From NCBI RefSeq assembly GCF_001949145.1, contig NW_019091380.1, positions 591,552 through 655,551 on the forward strand: a DNA stretch of 64,000 nucleotides. Direction: 5' to 3'. Below the pieces are notes generated by a model. That model saw nothing but the letters and a program-made list of their open reading frames with translations, was not told the DNA's origin and searched no databases. The position numbers were made by a program, and so were the translations under genes. Origin of the DNA: Acanthaster planci (taxonomy: Eukaryota; Echinodermata; Asteroidea; Valvatida; Acanthasteridae). Positions 1 to 10,884 of this stretch are shown here, in pieces (positions within the stretch are counted from its first letter, which is position 1; each line of letters starts with the position of its first letter).

Positions 1-905
1 CTCTTACGCCTAACTGAAAATTCAACCGACCAACTGCACCAACAACACTGGTGCTGGGCGACCGGCTTCACTGTTCAAGAGGTCGACCGGACAGAGTCCA
101 AAAATGAAATGGAGTGCCTTGAGTGACGCGTGGATGGTTGTTCCATACGGTGAATGAATGAGGCCACTTTAGCAACGCCGTGTCATCTCTGGACGGTTGG
201 AAATACCTGTTTTGTGGTTTTTGTTCTATCCTTTTGCTCTGTTTTGTTTGTTCCTGCAGCGCTCTCTCCTTCACTCTGAGGTAGAGCCCTAAGGTAAGCC
301 TGTGAAACCATCCAGGGATACGCCAATAAAGTGGAGTACTACGACGTATACCCACAATACATGCAGATTATAAATCTATGGCCGGTAAATGATTAGAATC
401 CCAGCCGTTCCACATTACCAGTGTTACAGCCTCTTGTACTATATAGTCTGATGCATCAGAAATATCCCAATCATTAATTTGTCCGATCATGATTCACACT
501 TCCACCCCACCAAGAACAAACGTCTAATGAACAACACTAACGAGTCTGCCTTAATACACAGTTTGGGCTCCCAACGCAAACAACCTATGCAATACACGAG
601 AACACAGACAACGTGCTGGCAGCCATGTTAAAGATAGTAAGGGTTCAGCCGCATAGAGATTCCGTGAATTTATTGTCGCATGGGCTCAGTTGGCGGCTTT
701 AGAATTGACACGTGTAAATCTGTTTAAGTTTCTATTTTAAGAAAAAGAAGAATCGCGTAACGCGCACGACTTGGCAAAAGCGCGGGGATGGATGGTGATT
801 TCAAATTGACCATGCGCGCTTTTGTTTCCACACATGTAACCGTTGCGACTCTCATCCCTGGTACGCATTTACCAGTCAGAGAAGGCCTAAATTGGTACGG
901 GTAAG
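1..905. other. Upstream region of the SLC6 gene, no gene seen
   Basis: I see no coding exon here. The first 60 or so bases contain degenerate GACC/GACT words like those of the repeat at 4781-4950. The stretch just before position 906 should hold the promoter and 5' UTR of the transporter gene, but I see no clear TATA box. Confidence 0.4.
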
Positions 906-3900
906 ATGGAAAAGCTTCGTGAGGATGATGTGACTGATTGGGACAAGATGAAACCGGCGGACGACGGGAGCAAATACGGCAGGGACCTAAGCGAGGAGCC
1001 AGGGGAGAGGGGCAACTGGTCGGGCAAACTGGACTTCATCCTCTCCTGCGTTAGCTATGCCGTGGGGCTCGGCAACATCTGGCGCTTTCCGTTTTTGTGT
1101 TTTGAAAACGGAGGAGGTTGGTTTACAAAGAAAAAAAATGGCCACAGTAAATTCTCAAGTTGGTATGATGATGATGGCTTCTTTAAGGTTTAGTTGTTAA
1201 GGCTTCCCTGATGGAAGCCTTGACTACACGTAGTAACCCCTTTATACGAACAAAATTTCCCAAAGCGCCCAACCCCCAACAAAAGATCCTGGATCCACGA
1301 CTGATGGATAGTTCTGAAGAAATGTATACTAAAACATTAAATAGATAATTAAAAAGTGTAGCCAATTGTCTTACTTGTTAATGTTTACCTTCCCTTTGAA
1401 ACTGATCTATCTTAGCAGTACACAAATATTTCCAAATAGGTCACTTGGGAGACATTTTGTGGTAATTTTTTCAACCTTTGGGAGACATCGGTCATTAAGG
1501 AGACATTTCAATGTCTCCCTAATGCTCCAACTACCAGAAGGAGGCCCAATTCTATAGCCCAAATTTTGAGAGATGATAGATTAGGGTCTAATTTGTCTAA
1601 TTGAAAACAGACAAAGTTTGGTTCAGGTCAGATTAGGGAATATTTAATTATGGGACAGTAAAGTTTGTGCACGTTCCTATGGGAATGTCTCCCAAGTGAC
1701 CCATTTTCGGTAATTTTAATAATCACAGATAATTATTTTGAATTATGTATGGCAGAATGAGTTCGAAGTCGAACGCATGCGATACGGGAAGGGATCACTA
1801 GGCATTGTTTGTTTGACCCTTCGACATTTATGTTTACTCTGTTTGGGTAGTCCTCTGCGGGCATTCGGTGTGACGGATTGTTCTCTCTTAGGCATTTGGT
1901 ACGACACCGATATGACACCGCGTCAACATGAATTAACTCCGCAGGTTCGTGAACAATTTTTCTCGGCAGGTGCCTTTCTGCTGCCATACGTATTGATGAT
2001 GCTCGTGGTTGGGATGCCAGTCTTCTTTCTTGAGATGGCAATGGGGCAATTCTCAAGCCTTGGTTGCCTTAGTGTTTGGAAGTGCGCTCCGACAGCCAAA
2101 GGTTATTCATTTCACACAAATATGCAACGGTAGGATAAAATGTATGTTACAATAACTGTTGAAAAATAGCACAAATCCTCACATAACCCTGAAAATCTAC
2201 AGTTTGCCAAGCTAACGGGCTCTTTACTGAAAAAAAATTCCCGGAAGTATATGTGGACCTGGATGATCTAGAAGACTAAAACCTACAAAAACGTTATACA
2301 ATACACTCAGTCTTCCCTTTGGTGAAACTCGTATGATTTGTTGATGAGTCCCTCATCTGTTGAACGTAAACACAGAGTTGAATTCTTACAGGACTTCTTG
2401 AAAGAGCGCCTTGGTTCCACGCTCTGTTATGCATGAACTTGAAACTTTTTCCGTTTAGGTCTTGGATACGGCATGCTGATGATTGCCGCCGTCATCGCCT
2501 GCTACTACAATGTCATCATCGCCTACACCCTCTTCTACCTCTTTGCCTCCTTCACGAAGGAAGTCCCCTGGAAAACGTGCGACAATGAGTGGAACACACC
2601 GACCTGCAGGGTCACCAAGGCGTGCAAAGACTGCAATGACTCTTTCAACGACACCTATGTCGATAATAACACCTTCAGCTCCGACGAAATGTACGACTAC
2701 GCTTCCTTTAATGCATCCACGGTGAATGTTTCCTGGACGAGACCGAGCGAAGAATACTTCAAGTGAGTTCGCTGGTATTCCGATGTGGCATCGGACCTAC
2801 TGTTTGGGTTTTCACACGTATGCATCTCGGTATTTGATTCCTTAGCACATGGTTCTGCACAAAGTGGCGCCCCAAATCACCTACAACCTAGGCCTATAGT
2901 TTTCAGATACGTCGGCTTCACAGACTGCCGAAAAATATTCAGAGAAAGTGGTCAAGTTCTAAGTGACCATACAGCTGTACTGTTGTGCTTAATCTCTTTC
3001 ATACGACTGACAGATTGCCATTTTTTGTTACTCCCAAAGCTATCGAATGCTTGACGTGTCAGACGGCATCCATTACCTCGGTGAAGTCAAATGGGAACTA
3101 ACTCTATGCCTATTGCTAGCATGGATCTTAGTTTTCTTGAGTTTAGCCAAAGGAATACAATCATCCGGAAAGGTAGGTTATAAAAATGGAAAGAGACTGT
3201 CTGTATTGATTGAGTTGTCATAAAGAACTTTCATGAAGATTGTGAAACAGTGTCATGGTCGAGTCCAGAACGGGCCTATTTGCAAGTCATCCCTTGAAGT
3301 CAATAGACATGGTATTTAAGCGAACCGTGCCCAAGGTCATTTATTAGGTTCATCCCCTGTTTCTTTTGACCGGACTACAGTGTAGTGAATTAATATGGGA
3401 CTTGCTTGTGACCAGACTTGCAACGGACTGGACCACTGCACTGTGTTGAAACGATAAAAGAAGTCACTAAGTGTTGACTTCTGCTGCAAGATGTAACATG
3501 TCGGGGATCACGTTGTGCTGCCAGAATAATTTGATCCAGAACTCGGGTTAATCATGGTTGGACTTTAATGGAATGCCTACGCTGACCAGTTGAGGGTGAT
3601 TGGTCTATTCAAGTCTAGTTAATTTCGCCAAGCCCACAGAGGTTAGTTACATCACGGGTTATCAGCAGCCATTTTGTGTTGCACAGCCTAGCAGGACACC
3701 GGGACCTTGACATTTTGACAGTGACACATAGATGAGTTGGAAACTAGGAGCGTTTTTGAAACGAGTGGATTCGGCTTAGACTTTAGTTTCATTTTAGACT
3801 TTATTTTAAGAAAAGATCCCAGGGCAAAAAGTTCCCCAAATCTCTCTCCGAACTGCCTTAAGCTATGTCCAAATGTACGCCAGACGTGACATAGAGTAAA

Positions 3901-6900
3901 ATGCATAATACTTTATGAGGCTTACTAAATGTCCCGTATTTAGTTTCAGTTTATATTTTTTATAATATTAATATATTTTAAATCCATATTTTGCGATAAA
4001 TCACGGAAAGTCCTGGGTTATCAACGTGTAAGTGGTTAGATGTTTTTCGAAGTATTAAAGTCGACGGCAAACCTTCATTTTGTCCATGAGGTTCGGTTTT
4101 GCCTCCTTTTTTTTACTAAATGTGGTCCAATTGGTCCTGAATGTTGGCAGGTCACTGGCCATGTTGCTGGATCAACCGAAAAAAAAAACTCTCTTTAAAA
4201 ATGCAACGTCCGGCAGCCAGTTGCAATGTAATCTTCTATATGTGGATGAATCTAATTACTTTGGGAAAGAACAGCTGTCCGAAGTACGACAAATTGCTTT
4301 CGACGGCTACTCGGGAAACTGATATCTTTAGATTGTGTTATTGTTTCATAAAGCTTTATTTTTTATAACAAACTGGTTTTTTTTGTTAATCTAGTTGTTT
4401 TAATCTACTTTTAAATAGAACTGCGGTTGAATATTAACTTTCTGGATTAAATGATGTTTCATATGAATTACCAATACCCAGGTGGTGTACGTGACGTCTA
4501 CTTTCCCATACTTTGTCCTCATTGCTTTGTTTATCCGCGGTATAACGCTGGAGGGCGCTGTGGATGGCATTATTTTCTACATGAAGCCGATTCCAACTAA
4601 GCTGCTACTTCCAAAGGTAAACACTGAAATATGCCTAAGCAGATCTTCGGTAGATGCTTCTATCGCAGTACGTTTTATGACTCACTTAAGAACAAATGCT
4701 TTGATTATGAATTCCACTATTACAACAAATATAAAGGCTTTCTGTGAGTGAGCCTGAAATACCTACACGCAACGTTAGGTCGACCGATCATCTAACCCAT
4801 CTACTGACAAACTGATCGACCCACTGACTGAACCACCGACTGAATCAACCCATTGACTGACCGACGGAATAAGTTACCAACCAACAGACCCACACCGATA
4901 CACGTCCACCCACCGACGGACTCAGCGACCAGTCGACTGATCCACCGGACAAGAAACTATTGCCCTGTCGACAGATCCTCTGCCAGAACATCTGAATGAT
5001 TTAATGACTTCTTGAAGTCATGCTCTCATGGTCACAATTTACACCGTAATGCAGCCATTCACATACGAACTTATAACACAACTTATCTCGAGTAAGACAG
5101 GATATATACCCTCTACGAACTAGCTCAAAGCGAAACGATCCTGTCTTAGTGAGATAATAACGACACAATCACTCCTCAAAAAGGAAAAGAATTGTTCAAT
5201 TGAAGTGACCGTAAATGTTAGCATTGTGCCATTTCTGCAGGTTTGGCAAGACGCGGCAGTTCAGGTACTTTTTTCTCTTGGATGCTCTTTTGGCACTTTG
5301 CACACACTATCCAGCTATAACAAGTTTCACCACAACACGCTCAAGTAAGTGAACATCGCCCCCATCGTAATCAACAGGAATGTTTCCTCGTACCAATAAC
5401 GAGGGGACAAGGGAAGAAACATATACATGCAGTGTTCTTCTGGCTTAACCTCTTACTTTTTCTTCTTTTGATCATTACCAGAGATGCCGTGATTGTATCG
5501 TGGCTTGACTGTCTCACGAGTATTTTCGGCGGGTTTGTGGTCTTTTCTGTGCTGGGTTTCATGGCGCAGGACACTGGCACCACTGTCGACAAAGTGGTCG
5601 ACTCAGGTAAATACCCTCATTCCGACTATTTGTACACGAATCCATGTATCTCTTGTGTTGAGGAATCGCTCTTGGTATAATTTATGAAGATTTTATGGGG
5701 AAAAATATGACTACATGACACCTGCTATCATAAGTATGCACTTCGATGATTAAATGCGTCAAATTCATTCCTCAAAACTCTATTTCAAAGTAGACAATTA
5801 AATCATTATCAAGGATCAACCGGGAACTTTCCCAGGTTCACAACAAGGAATAACGTGGTGCCATCCATTCATGCTCCAGGGAGTTAACGGAACCATATGA
5901 AAGCAAAGTTTTAGTTCTACACCAATTAATATTGCTTACCTGTCACTTGTTTCCAAGGTCCGGGTCTTGCCTTTATCGTCTATCCGGAAGCCATTGCACG
6001 CATGCCGCTTGCCCCTCTTTGGTCAATCTTATTCTTCACCATGCTGTTCATGCTAGGCATTGGAAGTGAGGTGGGTTTTTATAAACATTTACAAGTATCC
6101 ATTGTATACATTTATACTTTTTAAAGCTAACTTGAGCCCTTCCACTTCAAATTATTAGACTTTCTGTGCTCTTTATGAAGAGATAAAAGTGGTCATTTTA
6201 AGAAGTTTGTTCAGATATATACACTGCAACGTGAATTAATTACTACAGCTGCGAATATGCCAAACCTATAAGAATTATTCACTTTAATAATGAAATGCTG
6301 GCTTTTATTTGTCACTGCGAAGTTCACGCTGTTCGAAGCGGTCCTCACAGGACTAGTGGACGACCTGGAGAAAAACATCAAGAATTTCCGGAAGTATAAG
6401 ACCTGGCTAACCTTAGGCCTTTGCATCGTCAGTTTCCTTATGGGACTTCCCATGGTCACCCAGGTAACGTATTTTGAAACAGGAGTTGTTTGTTGATGGG
6501 GATGGGAGCTTCGTCAGTCTTTTAGAGGCACACTCCGAAAGATATCATGAACATATTCCATAGGACACTTGAGTTTATACCTACTTGATAACTTTTGGGC
6601 AGGTTTAGAGGTAATAACAAAGCAATAACGCAATAGGATTCTGAATGTCATTAAATTAAAGAACCTATTACAAAGCTTTGTGAGAAGGCGGCTTAATCAG
6701 TTTTAGAGTGAAGTGGGCTAGGTGCCATGCGATTCTTCCATTCTTGAACACGGTCGTCACACCGCTGTGTCTTATTTTCTCTAGGGTGGCGTTCATATCG
6801 TAACGTTGCTGAACACGTTTGTTGCAAATATCAATTTCCTCATCGTGACAACCACCGAGATGATAGTCATCGCACATATTTACGGTGTGTACTTGTCTGC

Positions 6901-8897
6901 TTTAGTGCATAGAGGCCAAATAGATTTAGAGTAGAACTTACGAATTTTTTTTAACTTGTTAGAACACAATACATGAACTTAAAGCTAACATAATGCAGCA
7001 ACATAAGCAGAAACACCCGAGTTTACTGATGTGTGTGGTGTATTGTTTATATTTTCGTGATCAAAATGAATTCTTCAATTTATACTTTGCTTAATTCAAT
7101 ATTACGCAGACTCCAAAAGGACCCAAATTAGCCATGTTGATTCGATATTTCGTTCTTAACAACCCTAACAATCCTGAATCCTCTGATTTCAATATGATTT
7201 TTAATACACATTAGGGGGTTGGGGATAAAGAACAAAATATCGAATAAAGAATGAAATATCGAATCAAACATGGCTAATATTAGTCTTTTTGGAGTCTGCA
7301 TAATATCGAGTTATCCGACAACTATCAATGGACCTAATGGTAAATATTCTGCATTCTTCATTTTTTTCCCGTATACACGTAATACAAAACGTATAGGTCC
7401 ATATTTTTTCTCATATAATATGTACGATTCCCACCCATCAGCGATTCAAGTTGAATCATAGAGTTGCTTCTTTCAAATGACGCTCGCAGCAAGACCAGAC
7501 TGTAGTTCTTCCTCTTTTACACCTACGCAGGAGTGAACAGGTTTTTGGCTGACATGCAGGCCATGCTTGGTTTTAAACTCAGCATTTACTGGAAGATATC
7601 GTGGTGGATTGTGGCTCCAGTTGTGCTGCTGGTAAGTTGAAATTAGTTCTAAAATGGCTTTCATATGTGAGGGACGCCGGCTTCTCGCACAAGTATTCTC
7701 CAATTTGAGTGAAAGGAGGATACATAGACATACATGTAAAGCAGACGTCTTCTAAACCACTGCTGCGCCGTGCACCAGAAACCCGTGCTGAAACACAATA
7801 GGATTGTGTGCATTCAAACGAAAGATAGTCACTCGTCATTTGAGCGCCCATGAGCGCGAATAATGTGCGGTTGCAAGCGCTGTGGCTTCAAAGAGCCCTC
7901 CGCCATCTATTACTGCTGAGCAGACTTTACAGACCCAGCGAGTTTGTGTCTTTAAGATAAGGAGGGGGCGACAAAAATAGGAAGGAAAAAACATACAGTA
8001 CTGCTGAGACCTCATTTTGCTTATTACGTGCAAACAATTACACATTAAACAAAATAAAATAGCACCCAAAAAAATCAAACAGGGAAAGGGAAGGGTACCT
8101 ACCAGCTGCATCTACCCGATACACTAGAGCCAGGACAACCTGGGTGTCGAGAAGCCGTCAAAATATTGAATTGTCTGTTCTTTTGGTTTCTTTTCCCGAC
8201 AGTGTGTAACAATTGCCTCTATCGCCTTATACACGCCATTGAAATACGGCGATGGTAATCCCTATCCGGACTGGGCACAAGCCATCGGCTGGATTATCTC
8301 ACTATCAACGCTGGTGCCTGCACTGGTTTACCCGATTTATTATATGCACGGTCTTCAAGGGAATGTATTCGAGGTAAGGTTGTTGTTCTCCGTATATTAC
8401 AGATCGCTATTATTATAATTATTCAGGGTAATTGAGGGTGGAGTTATGGTTAACAGGTGCACTATTTTCCTGGTCAAAATGCGTACAAATGAACTATTCT
8501 GAGAGGTTTACGGGTCATCCGCAATTTACACAAGATCAGAAAAAAAGATCCACTTGATGAGGTCGTTGCCTCCATCTAAATAACTGCATTTTAAAACAGA
8601 TAACATCAGAACCGATCCAAAAAGAAATAAGAGCGCGAAGATGAGGAACACAAGAGAAAGAAAATCAGTGGACCTGTTTGTGATACGTTGGATAACATTC
8701 GACCGTACATAAAACCTGTTTTGTTCTCCTCTGTTCAGCGGGTACGACTCTCCATGAAGCCAACGGCGGACTGGGGCCCCGCACTCGACAAGGACCGGGT
8801 GGCGACAGGGTACAGCGCTCTCTCTGGTACTGACACGGAGTGCGAACAAATGGTCGAGCGTGAAAATGACACGAAGGACAGTGAGACCAAAATCTGA
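906..8897 (+). CDS. SLC6-family sodium-coupled amino-acid transporter (glycine/proline/ATB0,+ group-like)
   Basis: A plasma-membrane symporter gene with 13 coding exons: 906-1116, 1970-2101, 2459-2762, 3040-3172, 4482-4616, 5241-5344, 5482-5606, 5958-6070, 6323-6463, 6785-6884, 7531-7631, 8203-8373 and 8739-8897. All introns are GT-AG and the phases join to 642 codons plus TGA, the usual family length. TM1 has the SLC6 signature GLGNIWRFP (residues 54-62) followed by an NGGGAF junction. TM6 is followed by SSYNKFHHN, and the C-terminal tail has [10 protein letters not shown] as in glycine and proline transporters. The large second extracellular loop has the conserved cysteine pair and five N-glycosylation sequons (NDS, NDT, NNT, NAS, NVS). 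The start ATG precedes an acidic cytosolic N-terminus and is the first in-frame one. Oddities: TM7 has Asp349 where Cl-dependent members have Asn, and TM6 has Phe322 and His326 where glycine transporters have Trp and Ile. The exact substrate cannot be told. Confidence 0.93.
1439..1701. mobile_element. MITE-like inverted-repeat element in SLC6 intron 1
   Basis: The ends are a perfect 18-bp inverted repeat: GGTCACTTGGGAGACATT at 1439-1456 and its reverse complement at 1684-1701. A second hairpin built from the same GGAGACATT core lies inside, about 1494-1525. The element is 263 bp long and has no coding capacity. This is a nonautonomous DNA transposon architecture; the superfamily is not assigned. 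Confidence 0.75.
4781..4950 (+). repeat. Degenerate GACC/GACT tetranucleotide minisatellite
   Basis: This part of SLC6 intron 5 is built of imperfect ACTGACC, CCGACTGA and CCACCGAC words repeated for about 170 bp. It is non-coding simple-sequence DNA. Confidence 0.7.
7099..7306. mobile_element. Long-hairpin MITE in SLC6 intron 10
   Basis: The two arms (about 7099-7180 and 7215-7306) are imperfect reverse complements. Both contain CAGACTCCAAAA, TTAGCCATGTT and TTCGATATTT in the same order when read inward. The loop is short, so the whole 208 bp could fold as one hairpin. There is no open frame. Confidence 0.75.
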
Positions 8898-8984
8898 AAC
8901 ACATTCCATGTGAATTGTGATCAGGAGGTTATCGACGTGAGTACTTTGACACTGAGTTAAGGATCTGGCTGCTATGTAAAAGTT

Positions 8985-8990
8985 AATAAA
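8985..8990 (+). promoter_or_regulatory. Polyadenylation signal AATAAA of the SLC6 gene
   Basis: A canonical AATAAA lies 88 bases after the TGA stop of the transporter, giving a short 3' UTR. Confidence 0.65.
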
Positions 8991-9287
8991 CTTTGCAAAA
9001 GAAAATGTGTAGTTCGCTGTGTTCTACTCATAAATCGCAGCCTTGTGTCTTTAACTTGTATGACATCCTAGCTTGTACCACCTTCGGTATGTCTCTGGTT
9101 TTAACTTTTTGTTCAAAAGACTTTAACATGTTTTGTTGGTTAACTTGTGAACGGCTGGTATCGTAAAATTAGGCAAAAAATGACCAAATTGTACGCATGA
9201 CAATTTTGAAATGATTTCAAGCCGCGTTTGGTATCACAGAAACTTTACTCTGATGGCAACGAACACCACGCAGCGCGCGTATTTTGG

Positions 9288-9659
9288 AAAGTGACAATTT
9301 TCCAATAAATCGAAGAGGAGTGTAAAGTTCGCGTGTGTATACCACTTGTATGCTATCCTGGTGCCACAGCAGTAATGGCTCTAACTAAAGAAGCCTTACA
9401 AAGATACCACGACTTACATGACAAACATAAAATATGGGGGAATCTGCAATGCCATCCTCGTCGCTGTACGCACGACTTGTCCATGTGCAGGTGAAATTTC
9501 TGCTTACTTAAAACAGTGATGGTTGCTTCTTATTTAACTTTAATTCCGACAATATTTTTCTAAACAAACCCCCCCAAAAATGAGGGTCCTCAGCTTCGAA
9601 AACCTTAACAATTGATTGTTAACGTTAAAGTGGCTAAGTCAGAGATGCCAACTGCCAAC
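9288..9659 (+). repeat. Duplicated repeat, copy 1 (uninterrupted)
   Basis: This stretch is repeated at 9784-10884. Shared landmarks in order are AAAGTGACAATTTT, AATAAATCGAAGAG, CACAGCAGTAATGGCTCTA, GATACCACGACTTACAT, GTCCATGTGCAGGTGAAATT and GATTGTTAACGTTAAAGTGG. It is non-coding and serves as the empty-site reference for the LINE insertion in copy 2. Confidence 0.8.
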
Positions 9660-9783
9660 AGGGTTGTCTGTTTAAAATCACCTTAATTTAAATCACCGAT
9701 TTAAATCGCGATTTAACGCAACTGACTTTTTGAAGAAAAAAAATCACCGATTTCAATAAACATATATATTTTTAAAAAGACAA
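9660..9783. repeat. Short spacer with repeated AAATCACCGATTT words
   Basis: Between the two duplicate copies are several near copies of AAATCACCGATTT and an AAATCGCGATTT palindrome. No gene. Confidence 0.45.
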
Positions 9784-10884
9784 AAAGTGACAATTTTTCA
9801 ATAAATCGAAGAGTAGTGTAATGTTCGCGTGTGCATACCACTTGTATACATGTACCAGCCTAGTGCCACAGCAGTAATGGCTCTATACACAACTAAAGAA
9901 GCCTTACAAAGATACCACGACTTACATAACAAAATTGCCCTGTTTTCCCTTGATAATACCCTAACTCTTCCCTATCTGAACTATTGCAATTTTATCTGGG
10001 CATCCTCTACTTACAATCACCTGCTTCCTCTGATCACACTCCAGAAGCGAGCCACTAGGATTTGCACACTTTCACACCCTCGGGACCATACTGCACCTCT
10101 TTTTTCTAGACTCCACACATTAACTCTGACATCAACAAATTACACATCGGCATTTTCATGTATACGTTCACTATAACAAACTTCTTCCTTCTACCTTTCA
10201 TCCTACTTTTCAGCATTTCACGATACTCATGGGCACAGCACTCAAACAGTCTCTAAACAATCGCTATGTTCCTTTCACCCGCACAGCATACACTTTTAGA
10301 ACACTTCACGCATAATTCCTTCTTGTCATTGTTAATATAAGTACCAAATTTGTTATCGTTATTTTCCATTAATTTTATTTCCGTCATAAGGTATTCCCCC
10401 GTACGCTAATTTAGTGCTGTTGTTGTTTGTTTTCTTGCTTTTTGTGTGTCTCTCTGTAAAGTTTGTTTTGTCCAGGTATTTTCAATACAAGCGTTCCGAC
10501 TTCTGAAAAAGCCCCCAAATTGGGTTTTCCTTTACTTACGTACATCTTGTCTTTGTTACTCTGTAACTACCTCTCGATTTATATATTTGTACTGTTATTG
10601 TTTACTCTTCCTGATCTTCACCAATATGGACATAAACGTCATATTGAATTGAATTGAAAATAAAATATCGGGGGAGTCTGCAATGTCAACCTCGTCGCTG
10701 TATGCAAGACTTGTCCATGTGCAGGTGAAATTTCTGCTTGCTTAAAACAATGATGGTTGCTTATAATCAAACTATTTAACTTTAATTCCGAACATATTAA
10801 AAAAAAAAAAGGGTCCTCTGCTTCGAAAAATTTAACGGTTGATTGTTAACGTTAAAGTGGCTAAGTCAGAGATTAACTGCCAAA
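9784..10884 (+). repeat. Duplicated repeat, copy 2 (split by a LINE)
   Basis: Bases 9784-9933 match the first half and about 10659-10884 match the second half of the copy at 9288-9659. The two halves are separated by a retrotransposon fragment. An A-rich tract near 10800 marks a length difference between the copies. Confidence 0.8.
9934..10658 (+). mobile_element. 5'-truncated non-LTR retrotransposon (LINE) fragment
   Basis: The insert encodes the C-terminal end of a LINE reverse-transcriptase polyprotein, read in one frame to the stop at 10174-10176. The stretch LPYLNYCNFIWASS followed by LQKRATRICT is typical of the post-RT region of CR1/L2/RTE-type LINEs. A 3' UTR follows and ends in a tandem ATTGAATTGAATTGAA tail, a usual LINE 3' terminus. 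Most of the element, including the RT catalytic core, is missing. The boundaries come from comparison with the uninterrupted copy at 9288-9659; I see no clear target-site duplication. Confidence 0.75.

Noticed and set aside
4781-4950. Regularly spaced repeats that might be a CRISPR-like array
   Set aside because: Spacing is irregular, repeats are four-base words and the context is an animal intron.
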